64,000 nt of DNA from Linanthus parryae. Taxonomy: Eukaryota > Streptophyta > Magnoliopsida > Ericales > Polemoniaceae. How positions within the stretch are numbered: position 1 is the stretch's first letter; every line of letters begins with the position of its first letter. The notes under the pieces are model-generated. The model saw only the letters and a list, made by a program, of their open reading frames with translations. It was not told where the DNA came from and searched no databases. The translations under genes were made by a program, and so were the position numbers. Below, piece after piece: positions 35,250-46,590 of the stretch. The stretch spans positions 76,630,435-76,694,434 of the forward strand of contig JALGPY010000006.1 of assembly GCA_023055425.1 (NCBI GenBank), given 5' to 3'.

Positions 35250-37212
35250 CCCCCCTCAAAGGGAGTGACGTCCTCGGAACTCTTGGTAATAGCTCATCAA
35301 AGAGGTGTGGGTAACGTTTCTTCATGATCTCCTCTGACTCCCACGTGGCCTCTTCCGTGAGATGGTTCGACCAAAGGACCTTGACCAGCGTGACTAACTT
35401 GGTATGGGTATCTCGTGTTTACTGTTTATGATTTTGATTAGTTGTTCTTCATAGGTTAAGGCTGGAACTAACTTAATTGGCTCGGGATAAAGGACATGAC
35501 TTTTATCAGGTATGTATGGCTTGAGTTGAGAGACATGGAAGTCGTTATGGCTTCTACCTAGGTTATTTGGAAGGTTTAGGCGGTAGGCAACCTCGCCGAT
35601 ACGTTCCAATATTTCATAGGGTCCAATGAACTTGGGGCTCAGCTTCCATTTCTAGTTGAACCGCATTACCCCCTAAGTTGGTTAATCCTTCAGAAGCACT
35701 TTGTCACCTATATTGAACTCCAAAGGCCTTCTCTTCGAATCTTCATAAGACTTCTGCCGATCCTGGGCTGCCTTCATTCTTTGCTGAATTAATCTTATCT
35801 GATTCATCGAGTCCTCAATCATCTGTGGTCCTAGAATAAGTGTCTCACTGATGTCACTCGAACACAAAGGTGTCCTACACTTCCGTTCATAGAGTGCTTC
35901 ATAGGGTGCCATCCCTATGCTTGCGTGGTAGCCGTTGTTGTAGGAGAATTCTATCAATGGTAACTTATCCACCCATGATCCTCCGAAATCCAAAATACAA
36001 GCCCTAAGCATGTCTTCTAGTGTCTGAATTATTCTTTCCTTCTGCCCATATGTTAGTGGATGAAAAGTTGTGCTGAATTTGAGCTCTGTGCCTATAGCCC
36101 TCTGTACTTCCTTCCAAAAGTGCGATAAGAAATTGAGATATCTATCCGAAATGATGGAACTAGGTACTCCATGTAGTCTCACTATGTTCTGAATGTATGC
36201 ACTAGCCCTCTTCTCCATGTCCCATGTGTCCTTCATGGGACTGAACCTTGCTTTCTTCGTTAGCCGGTCAAACACTACCCAAATCTGGTTCATCCCATTA
36301 GTTGATACTGGAAAAGCCGTCACAAAATCCATTGAGATGGAATCCCATTTCCAAACAGGTATGTGCAATGGCTGCATCATTCCTACGGGTCTTTTATGTT
36401 CGAACTTGACATTCTGGCAAGTTAGAAAATGAGCCACGAAATCTGCTACTTCCCTCTTCATGTTCCTCCACCGAAAGTTTTTTTTTTTAAATCCTTGTAG
36501 AGTTTGTCTCCACAGGGATGTACGAGTACGGAGTGTTGTGAGCTTCCTTCATTATCTTCTCCTTCACTTCTGAACATTTCATTGGTATGCACCACCTTCC
36601 CTTGAATCTTATGCTTCCGTCTTCCTCAATCTTGAAATCAGGTGCCTCACCCTTCTCAACATTCTCTCTCACTTGCTATAGGAATTCGTCAGTACACTGA
36701 CCTTCTCGTATCTCTGTGAAAATGTCCGGAACCACCGTCAAATTGCACATTAAACACTCTACAGTCCCAATTTTGCAAAACTCAATCTCTAACTTGCGAA
36801 ATTACTCATAGAGCTTATCTGGCAAAACCCATAATGATTTTACTGAGAGTGTGGTCTTCCTACTTAGCGCATCTTGATACTGGATCTGAAGATCATAATC
36901 CTTAATCAATTCCAACCACCTTCTCTGTCGCATATTCAGCTCCTTTTGCGTGGATATGTACTTCAAGCTCTTGTGATCTGTAAAGAACTTACACGTCGTC
37001 CCATATAAGTAGTGTCTTAAAATATTCAACGCAAACACCACTGATGTCAACTCTAAGTCATGTGTCGGGTAGTTCTCTTCATAGGGCTTTAACTGTATTG
37101 AGGCAAAAGCTATCACCTTCCTGTTCTGCATTAAAAAACACCGTAGACCATGCTTGGATGCATCACTGTAGACTTCAAAGCCTTCTCCTTTGGCGGTTAA
37201 TGTCCACATACT
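35250..37212 (-). pseudogene. Chromovirus pol remnant: RNase H, integrase, chromodomain
   Basis: Read from 37212 down. RNase H has [31 protein letters not shown] and DALSR. The zinc linker (KEKIMKEAHNTPYS) has the usual following HPGG lost. The integrase core has SISMDFVTAFPV and SSIISDRYLNFLSHF; the catalytic Glu region reads YGQKERIIQTLEDML. The C-terminal part has PLEFNIGDKVLLKD and [13 protein letters not shown]. After a stop at 35394-35396 a chromodomain-like tail is still readable (VKVLWSNHLTEEATWESEE), which marks a chromovirus. Several stops and frame breaks; it is cut at 37212 inside RNase H. Confidence 0.8.
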
Positions 37213-38279
37213 TCAAGAGAATGCAACTAATGCACATGGGACTTGTATGCAATGCTAATACACATTCAACACTTTAATTAACGGTTGCGCTCTCGGCGGT
37301 TACATCCCCGCTCACTCGTACCATACTAGAGATTCAAATACAATTAGCTCAAGAAAAAGGTCGGCACCAAATTTTAAAAGGTCTAGACGAACACACAAGT
37401 TACCACGTGTACAAAGCGATTCGAAATTTTGTGAGCATTAAACAAGTCTTGAAATATTTTAGACATAAAATATTTTGATTGGAAACTAACACGTCATTTT
37501 TCTTGACTCATTCGCATGAAAAATGTTGTCTTACCTTTACAGGATGAGATAAACCAATCACCTCAAGTGTTCCACGCATACGAGGGGGAAAAGAATACTA
37601 TGTGTCGTCACACACCGTGCCTCTCCATTACCACTCGAATATGTTTCACATGTTCCAACTTAGTCTACATAGCGGGTACAAACTCTTAGTACCGTCGTAC
37701 TAAGAGTCACGCCAGCAGATTGCTAAACAAAGGGTCCATATCACTTGGCATTTGATAGCTCGACATCCCAATAATGCTGGAAAACCATTTTGTTTAAATA
37801 AAAATTTATTGTTCAAACTTTCTAATTTGAAAATGACCATCTCAAATTATCTCAAAATAAAACAAACTAAATTATTATCTTAATAGTCGTCGCTCGTAGG
37901 TAAGAAAGGAGGGGTCTTAGGGTCATCTAAGTCAAAAAGTTGATACTCTCATGCCGACAAAGTAATATAAAAACATACATAGTCATAGATACACATTACA
38001 CAACAAAAGCAAGCATTTCGATATAAATAAGCGTGTCACACAAGAACAACACATGTAAATAGGCAAGTAATTTTTACAAATCACGTCTCTATGAGACGCT
38101 AAAATTTAACCAACAATACGGTACAAATCGAGCTGCACAACACTTAAGTACCCAGACTCCCCGACGGCTTGTTAACTTCATTTATTCCCAAATTGAGTTA
38201 TCCTATTCAATTTTAAAATTTTGAAAAAGTTTTATCTTTTTTATTCTCAATGTTTGTCTGATGTTTACTAAACCAACCC

Positions 38280-39716
38280 CAACTTCCATATCTATTCCAG
38301 TATCTACTCCTTCTGCAGAAGTTTTCACCTGTAAACCCATGTACCCAGGGGTTAAGTTAAAAATCCTAGGGGTTGAGAAACCTGTAGACTTAATTATGTT
38401 AGACCTAGGAAACCTAGATGTGATATTGGGAATGGATTGACTTAGTAAACATCAGGAAACCATTAAGAGCATCTCCAACCATGTCGCATTTCGCCCTCCC
38501 CCACCTCCCCCTCCCCCTCCCCCTCCCCCCACGGGCCCACCAATCTCCCCCTCCCCCTCCCCCAAACTACTACTCATCTTCAACCATTACCCCTCACCTC
38601 ATTAGGTTTATTTTTAAAATATATTTAATGATTTAAAATAAATTATCTGATAAAAATAAATATGAAATAATATTAATATAAACATATACTCACAAAAATG
38701 ATAAAATAATAATAATAGCAATAATAAAAATAATAATAACAATAATAAATTTAGCATATTTTTAACCATGTTTTCAAAAAATAATAATAAATATAATTGC
38801 ATAAAAAATAATAAGATATATAAAATTGACAACAAAATAAAATAACGTTAATTTTTCATAAATATTTTGTTCAATATAATAAAAAAATAATAACTAAAAT
38901 ATATAATCATAATTAAAAATGCATATTATAATAATAAAATAGTAGTAAGTGTAATTATCATATCCCTAAATTGGATTAATTAGCTATAATGGTGGGGGGA
39001 GGGGGATGTTAGGGGGGAAATGCACCCTAACCATCCCCCACCCATGCCTAAATTCTCCCCCCACCTTCCCCCTCCCCCTCCCCCTCCCCCCTCATGGTTG
39101 GACATGGTCCGTATTTTTATACAGTTTTCCCCCTCTCCCTCCCCCCTCATGGTTGGAGATTCTCTAAGTGTGCACACCAAAATGTCAGGTTTCGTGGACC
39201 AAATTGTGAGCATATATCTTATAGAGGTATAACCAGTGGACTAAGGATTCAAGTTGTGTCAGCCTTATTCATCCTCTCAGACCTTAGGAAAGGGCATAAG
39301 CCATACCTCTGCACGATTCGTGACCAAGAGAAGGAAGAAGAGAAGTTGGAGAATATCCCAGTATTGAACGAGTTTCCTGATGTATTTCCAGACGAGCTTC
39401 TAGGAATGGCACCCAAGCGAGCAGTGGATCTCACAATAGACCTAGTGCCAGGAACTGGACCGATTGCCAAGACACCATATAGGATGGCACCGGCATAGTT
39501 GAAGGAGTTGAACGAGCAACTCAAGGATTTATTAGATAAGGGTTACATCCGACTGAGTGTTTTCCGTGGGGAGCACCGATTCTTTTCGTGAAGAAGAATG
39601 ACGGAACTCTAACGTTGTGTATATATTATCGTGAGCTGAATAGTGTAACCATCAAGAATAAGTACCTACTCCCTTGGATCGATGATTTGTTTGACCAACT
39701 CCAAGGAGCAGATACC
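38280..39716 (+). pseudogene. Chromovirus protease-RT fragment, split by a MITE
   Basis: The protease end reads CDLGNLD-type residues (LGNLDVILGMD) up to 38463. After the MITE it resumes as [13 protein letters not shown] linker (FLILSDLRKGHKPYL-like) and the RT start follow: PVLNEFPDVFPDELLGM, DLTIDLVPGTGPIAKTPYRM, and [20 protein letters not shown] with [10 protein letters not shown]. It breaks off at about 39716, at the inverted-repeat junction. Multiple stops. Confidence 0.7.
38467..39164. mobile_element. MITE (698 bp), PIF/Harbinger-like, TSD TAA
   Basis: Terminal inverted repeats GAGCATCTCCAACCATG and the complement of GAGAATCTCCAACCATG are flanked by TAA (38464-38466 and 39165-39167). 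A 3-bp TAA duplication fits PIF/Harbinger. Inside are an AT-rich core with (AAT)n and C-rich (CCCCCT)n tracts at both ends; proline-rich ORFs read from these tracts are not genes. It splits a chromovirus protease. Confidence 0.88.
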
Positions 39717-39719
39717 TTA

Positions 39720-39967
39720 TCACCATTTGGTCCACGAAACCTGACATTTTGGTGTGCACACTCAATGGTTGCCTGATGTTCACTAAGCCAATCCATTCCC
39801 AATATCACATCCAGGTTTCCTAGGTCGAACATAATTAAGTCTGCAGGTATCTCGACCCCTAGGATTTCTAACTTAACCCCTGGGTACATAGTTTTACAGG
39901 TGAAACCTTCTCCATAAAGAGTAGATACTGGTATAGATATGGAAGTTGGGGTTGGTTTACTAAACAT
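39720..39967 (-). pseudogene. Chromovirus protease C-terminal fragment, minus strand
   Basis: Minus-strand product includes MYPGVKLEILGVEIPADLIM and [20 protein letters not shown], then CAHQNVRF, the end of the Ty3-type protease. The catalytic Asp is not included. It is the inverted partner of 38280-38463 plus 39168-39225, and lacks the MITE. Confidence 0.7.
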
Positions 39968-41072
39968 CAGGCAACCATTGAGAATAAGAAAGATAAAATG
40001 TTTTCGAAATTTTAAAATTGACTAGGATAACTCAATTTGGGAATAAATAAAGTAAACAAGCCGTCGGGGAGTCTGGGTACTTAAGTGTTGTGCAACTCAA
40101 TTTGTGCCGTATTCGTTGGTTAAATATTAGCGTCTCGTAGAGACGTGATTTTTAAAAGTTACTTGCCTATTTACATGTGTTGTTCTTGTGTGACAGGCTT
40201 ATTTATATCAAAATTCGTGCTTTTGTTGTTTAATGCGTATCTATGACTATGTATATTTTTATATTACTTTGTCGGCATGAGAGTATCAACTTTTTGACTT
40301 AGAAGACCCTAAGACCCCTCCTTTCATACCTACGAACGACGACTGTTAAGATATTACTTTATTTTGTTTTATTTTGAGTTAATTTCACATGGTCATTTTC
40401 AAATTAGAAAGTTTGAACAGTAAATTATTTATTTAAACAAAATGGTTTTCCAATATTATTGGGAAGTCGAGCTACCAAATGCCAAGTGATATGGACCACT
40501 TTGTTTAGCAGTCCGCTGGCGTGACTCTTAGTACGACGGTACTATGAGTTGTACCCGCTGTGTAGACTAAGTTGGAACATGTTAAACACATTCGAGTTGT
40601 AATGGAGAGGCACGGTGTGTGACGACACAGTGTTCTTTTTCCCCCTCGTATGCGTGGAACACTTGAGGTAATTGGTTTATCTCATCCTGTAAAGGTAAGA
40701 CAACATTTTTCATGCGAATGAGTCAAGAAAAATGACGTGTTAGTTTCGATCAAAGTATTTTGTGTCTAAAAGATTTCAAGATTTGTTTAATGCTAAAAAG
40801 TTTCGAATCGCTTTGTAAACGTGGTTACTTGTGTGTTCATCTAGACCTTTCAAAATTTGGTGCCGACCTTTTGCTTGAGCTAATTGTATCTGAATCTCTA
40901 GTATGGTACGAGTGAGTGGGGATGTAACCGACCGAGAGCGCGACTGTTAATTAAAGTGTTGCATGTGTATTAGCATTGCATACAAGTCCCACATGCATTA
41001 GTTTCATTCTCTTGAAGTATGTTCGTAATTTCACTCAAAAGTTTTCTTAAGCTTCGGGGATGAAGATTCATT

Positions 41073-41088
41073 TTAAGGGGGATATAAT
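41073..41088 (+). other. Polypurine tract before an LTR start
   Basis: TTAAGGGGGATATAA precedes TGTTATACCCCG at 41089, after a CTTCGGGGATGAAG leader, the form seen at the other chromovirus 3' ends here. Confidence 0.6.
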
Positions 41089-44000
41089 GTTATACCCCGT
41101 ATTTAAGTTAGGGTTATTTGTTCATTTTGAGAAAATATTTGAGAATTTTAAGAAATTCATATTTGAAACTTATTCTTGACTTATTTCTGTTTTCAAAGTA
41201 TAAGGGTGTCATTTGACATTTACGATAATCTAGAACTTAAATTTGAATTATTTTGTAGGTTTGGAAACTTGGATAATACTATATGAAACTTATTTTGTTT
41301 ATTTTAGTGATACTTGTAGTTTTCTAAAAGTTGATTTTGACATTTATATACAAAGGGGTTTATTGGAAATTATTTGGAAAATTTATAATATATGAAGGTT
41401 AACTTTTATGTGTTATCTATTTATTGTTTTTACCCATTAATTTTGGTATCTTCTATTTATACCCCTCTTGTATATGAAATTTTAGAGTAACCCTCAATTT
41501 CTAGTATTTAAATGTCAACCTTTATGTTCTTTTTATTCCGATTTCTACCCCAATTATGTGGTTGGGAGACTTTTTAATTGTACCCTACTCCTCCCTAAAA
41601 AACTAGCAATACCACGTACCATCTTTCATGTACATCTTTTTGTGGAATATCTACCAATAATACTCCTATCTCCATCATCTCCATCATCTCTCTTCATGAC
41701 TACTCCTTTAAAATAAATCACTTCATATGTAATATTACCCCTTACGCATACCAACCCCCCATCATGTTCATCACCATCACTCTTTCCCCACATCCACCAA
41801 CTCTCACACCCAATGCATCATCAATCATCATCTTCTTATCCACTCCGTTCCTCCATTGAAGAACACTCAATAGCTCTTTTCTCTCTCTCTCAAAATTCTC
41901 TTCCCGTTTTGGGTGTTGACCTCACAAAAACACCATCAAAAGTTCAATTTCTAGTCTCCCAAGCATGAAAATTTTGATTCCAAGCTTGGTATAACCATGG
42001 AGGGGAGTTATTCCATCATTCTTCTCAAGGATGGAAGGCCAATTTCACTCTTTTCCTCTCATTCTTGAATCTTGGGGTAAAGTTTTCTTCTACCCTTCAG
42101 TTCATTCTTGCATGTCTGTGTTTAGCTTTGATTGTTGAAAATTCATCTTAGACTTTTTCATCTCCAAACTTGATTCTTCATTTTCTTGGCTTGATCATGA
42201 ATTTGATACTTGAATGTTCTCTATTTCATAAAACTCACACTAAAACCCATATGAACTTTGTAAGTTTCTTGGTAGTTGCACTTGCATGTCAAGAAAATTT
42301 GGATAGTTTGTGTCAAAAACATGTGAAAACCTAACTTCATACCTAAAATGATGTTATTTGGGTGAAAATCAAGTCTCCATAAGTTGCATGTATCATTTGA
42401 ACCAAACTTGTTGATTTTTGGGAAAAATGCATATATTGACACAATCTTACCAGTTTGTGGAAAACATAGATTATCTCCAAATTTTGTTCTGTGAAATTTT
42501 AAACTTTTGCATATTCTGAAACTAGACTCAGATAGGGTCATTTTGAAAAAAAAATCAACCCCATAGCCATTTTGGTTAGGGAGATATGCTCATTTTAAGT
42601 TGCATGTTTTCTGAAACTCCGTTTCTGGACTATTCTTGGCATTTTGATTAAAAACACCCTTTTCAGAAACTTTTGAAACCTAATCTTTCTTGTGTTGTAA
42701 CTAGACACATTGATGGTCAATTCTGGAGAATATGAGCTTCATTTCTATTCTCCAAGTGGTAGTAATCACCTTGCAAAGTTGAAAGTGTTTGCCAAACTTT
42801 TCTTAGCATAGCGGATTTTTGTTATTTTTGTAACTTGAGTTTTATAATAGATATTCATGATTTTCTTGATTTTTCTGAAATTAGACACATGTAGTTTCAT
42901 CATAAAGTTATTTCATGATTTTAGGAGATGTTTGATATTGAAAATATGCCTCTAAAGTTAGAACTACAATTATGTCCAGAATTGTAGTTTCATCGTTTTT
43001 AGAAAACTCGAGTTTTTAAAATTCTAAGTGTGTTGTTTGATTTATTGATAAGTGAAATCATTATATGCGCATTGGTGATATAGTACTATGTGGCATGTAT
43101 GTTTGCATTTGTATTATGAATGTGTAAATTAGTTGTATCGAGTACGTTATGCGTGTGATTGTAGACCTCTACCTCGTAGGAGAGAGTGGTTCTCGTTGGA
43201 GTCCTCGACTTACCTTATCACTTTTGCTTGTGCTTCATCTTAGTGGTAAGTACATATGTGCGAATCGTACTTATCAAAGTTTAAGTGTTTGTGTGATTAC
43301 TCGAATGAATACTTTGTTAATTGAAAAAGTATGCAAATCATGATTTATACTCGAAATTGTTTGAATATAAATTGAGTCCTCTTTATAAGTTCTGGAACTT
43401 TACTTGTGATAAATTAATAATTTGATTTTGTCTATGGTAATGAGAAGAAATAAAATACATATATGCGAAACTTTAATTATCACATTGTGCCCATGTGAGT
43501 GACGTTTTAAATGAATATCGTCTTATTTGGAAGAGTGAAAGCATGATTTTTACTGAAAAATTCCTATTGTTGCTTTATACTAAGAACTCTTGGAAATGAC
43601 TTGTGAAGAGTATATACCAACTTTGGTTATGAGACATAAATGTAATAAGATACTTAAGATTAGTAAACCTTAGAAACCTATTATGTGCCTACTTATGTGA
43701 AAGTTTATGTGTATGTATGTTGTCTGTATAATTCTATATTATATTAGTATGACCCTAGCTAGTATGTATAAGCTCTAAGAAATGTAGGTTAGACTCCATG
43801 ATAATTTAGACTTGTATGTGACTTATATACCTAAGTGCTTCCGTAAATGGTTTAGTGAATTACGTGTAAGTTTAGGAACGATCATGTTAAATGCATTAGT
43901 GAATTATGCGTAAGTTGTTATGCACGATCATGGTCGAAGTTAACTTGATTTCGTTTAGATACATGAATATATCTTATGCATGGGATTGTTTTACTTTCTT

Positions 44001-45098
44001 TAGTCATGGCTGTGATAAGAAAAGTAAATGAAAGTTTCAAGAGAATGGTTGAGGTAGGAGCATTCTCATATTAAAAAGATAAATAATATGTTTATGCTAA
44101 GGTTTTGTAGATAAGTATAGTTACGTGGTTATCATTTCTTGAATGTTTGCCTAAGTGAAGTTATAAGCTGAATATTTGAAATGTTATGGTATGATAAGTA
44201 TGTTTATGTGATCCATATAATGTCGCGATGCCTCTTTCATGTATGTAGGGTGCTATATATGTAAATGCATGTACATGTTATGTGAAGATCATGAAAACTA
44301 TGTATGCTATGTTTCTTGATTATGTATGATGTTTATATAAAAAAATATAAAAAATATACATAACATGCTTTGAACTATGCTATTGGTTGTTCTAATTAGA
44401 GTGTGCATATGCGATAACTGTGATTTTCATGCCCAAAATAAAGTGGAAAACAATGTTTGTTATGTTATGTCATTACACGTTATTTTATGTCCAAGTTATG
44501 TGCTTGAGGTATGTTTTTATTTGTACTAATTGAACATATAAGTTATGTGATGTATTATGTGTGAGTTATGCATGTCATGTAAGTTTTATGTCTGATAAGT
44601 GATTTCCATGTAATATGAATGTGAGTAAGTAAATTAGTTGTAATCCGAGTATGTCAAAAGTTCAGCCGACGTGCGAATGTCAAGTGTTTCGTCCGCTACA
44701 TGTGCAAGTTGGACGAGCAGCTATATCATTATGATGGTATAAGTTGTTCCCGCTATGCTGTACGGTCGAACGTGGACTTCTGACACAATTACAAGCTTGC
44801 TGGAGCGGTACAAAGTGTGACGACACGATGTATTGGTTCCTCTCGTAAGCGTGAAAGACTGGATCTCTGAAACAATTACGAGCTTGCTGGAGCGGTACAA
44901 AGTGTCACGACACTACGTATTGTTCCCTCTCGTAAGCGTGACAGGCTTGACCCATTTTCTATCCCGAGTTAAATGGTAAGATAACCTATAAAGGTATGTT
45001 GTGCATTGATGTCATATTAGTTGGAATCTTATATGATTTCATTCATGTTTGAAATGCGTGAAGCGAGTTCGAGGACGAACTCTTTATACGGGGTAGAA
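41089..45098 (+). repeat. Long chromovirus LTR-type region, plus strand, non-coding
   Basis: Starts TGTTATACCCCGTATTT. It shares the ordered landmarks of the 29602 LTR in diverged form, including AGACACAT, TCTAAAGTTAGA-CTACAA and GTCCAGAATTGTAGTTTCA (near 42980). An 87-bp tandem duplication lies at about 44795-44968 (GCTTGCTGGAGCGGTACAAA at 44795 and 44882). The region ends at a second leader/PPT (GAGGACGAAC, then GGGGTAGAA). Probably one LTR plus a short 3' UTR left by internal deletion. No gene in 4 kb. Confidence 0.5.
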
Positions 45099-46590
45099 TG
45101 TAGTAACCCTCATATTTATGTTACATGTTTATTTTATTAAGTGATGTTAGTAATACCTAAATGTTTGTTAAGGTAAATATCGTGTAAAGAATGCTAGAAT
45201 TTTGTTAAGAAAAGTTATAATAGCTAAAGTAGAAGTCAAATTGTATGTTTGTTCCATTTGAAACTATAATGTATTTTTAAATAAGTTTAAGGTCTTTTGT
45301 GCAATATTTGTATGTGAAATAAAATATAGCATTCTAGATTTAATCGAATGTTTTGCATACACCATGTACTTGCATCAATATGAAATTGCTAGTGTGCATG
45401 ACATGATTTGAAACTTACTAGTTTTCACTTATTTTGGTGTGACCACCACATCCAATTATTTTGGGACTACATAAACACAAGTTGCATCATTGTCATCATT
45501 TTTCTCCATATTTTTCTCACTCAAGAATTCCACAAAGCTCTCATTTCTCTCCTCTTAGCTTCTCTGCGGTTTTGTTCTTGACCCTCCACAAACTTGGTCT
45601 AAAAATAAAGCTTTTGATGTTCTAAGTGTGAAAAACTCATATTGGGTATTAGTATATCAAAGAGGTAGCAAGTTTTGAGCATATTCTTCAAGTTTGAAGC
45701 CCCTAGGACCCATTATTCATGTCTTCCCCAAACCCACATCAAGAACACCATGAAAGTGAGAGTAAGTTCTACCTCTATGCATCTACATCATGATTTTGTT
45801 CATTCACTCATCCTTGTGATTCCATGGCAAATCATTAGTTGCATGTTAGTGTATCATCATTTTTATGACAAATTTTAGTATTGACCATCACATTTTTATG
45901 ATAGCAAGTGGGTTTGTGGTTGCATGTTCTTGATTCATCATCATCCTCTTGATCTAGACACAGGTATGTACCAAAATGAGTTTACTAGGTATGTATGTAT
46001 ATTCTTTAGATCTTTTGATAGTCTAATTTCAGATCTTGGTAGAGTATTTCTTGCATGCAACAAGTTTTTCAAGTAGAGAAAACCATAAAGTTCATGTTTT
46101 GAGCATATTATCACAAAATTGGGAAACATACTTACACTTTCAGAAAATAATGAAAAATTTACAGTTTGTTTATTTGTATGCGATATGTCTATAGAAGAAA
46201 TTTCAGAGCCATTGTACTAGTATTTAATTTTTAATCGGCCAAAAACCAATTCTGTTTTAACACTCTGCTCAACCCAGACCAGTATGGTTTTCATACATTC
46301 CCTGTACTTATTCTACTCCAATGGTTACAAAATTTGGATATGTTGTTAACAGGGGTGTTATTTACTTCCAGTTAAAATTTCATAAATTTTGGAATTATTA
46401 TGAATATTTTATAAATTTATTCCCGAGACCTCTTTTCAAGCTCGGTTTTACACCTAAACAGCTCTGAAAGTTAATGTTTAAAAATACTTAAAATTTTTCA
46501 TAATTTTTTATATTTTTATATGTTATCAGTAAACTCTTTATCTATGTTATGTAAAAATTTTGAGTCCTAAATAATTAGTTTGACCCACCT
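45099..46590 (+). repeat. Chromovirus LTR, internal-deletion junction at its right
   Basis: Starts TGTAGTAACCCTCATATTT after a PPT. It is the inverted counterpart of the minus LTR near 26.5-27.98 kb. At about 46590 it joins directly to RT coding sequence, with no PBS, gag or protease between: a deletion joined LTR to pol. Confidence 0.6.

Larger units (their letters stand above)
37213..41021. repeat. Second inverted repeat: arms 37213-39225 and 39720-41021
   Basis: The outer ends pair CATACTTCAAGAGAATG (37218) with CATTCTCTTGAAGTATG (about 41005-41021); the inner ends pair protease sequence near 39170-39225 with 39720-39775. After removing the MITE (38467-39164) the left arm is about 1.3 kb, like the right. 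Each arm holds a non-coding LTR-like part and part of a protease gene. The 39226-39719 spacer holds RT sequence. Similarity by eye is high, with scattered changes. Confidence 0.75.

Noticed and set aside
38980..39232. Proline-rich or glycine-rich ORFs
   Set aside because: They arise from the (CCCCCT)n tracts inside the MITE.
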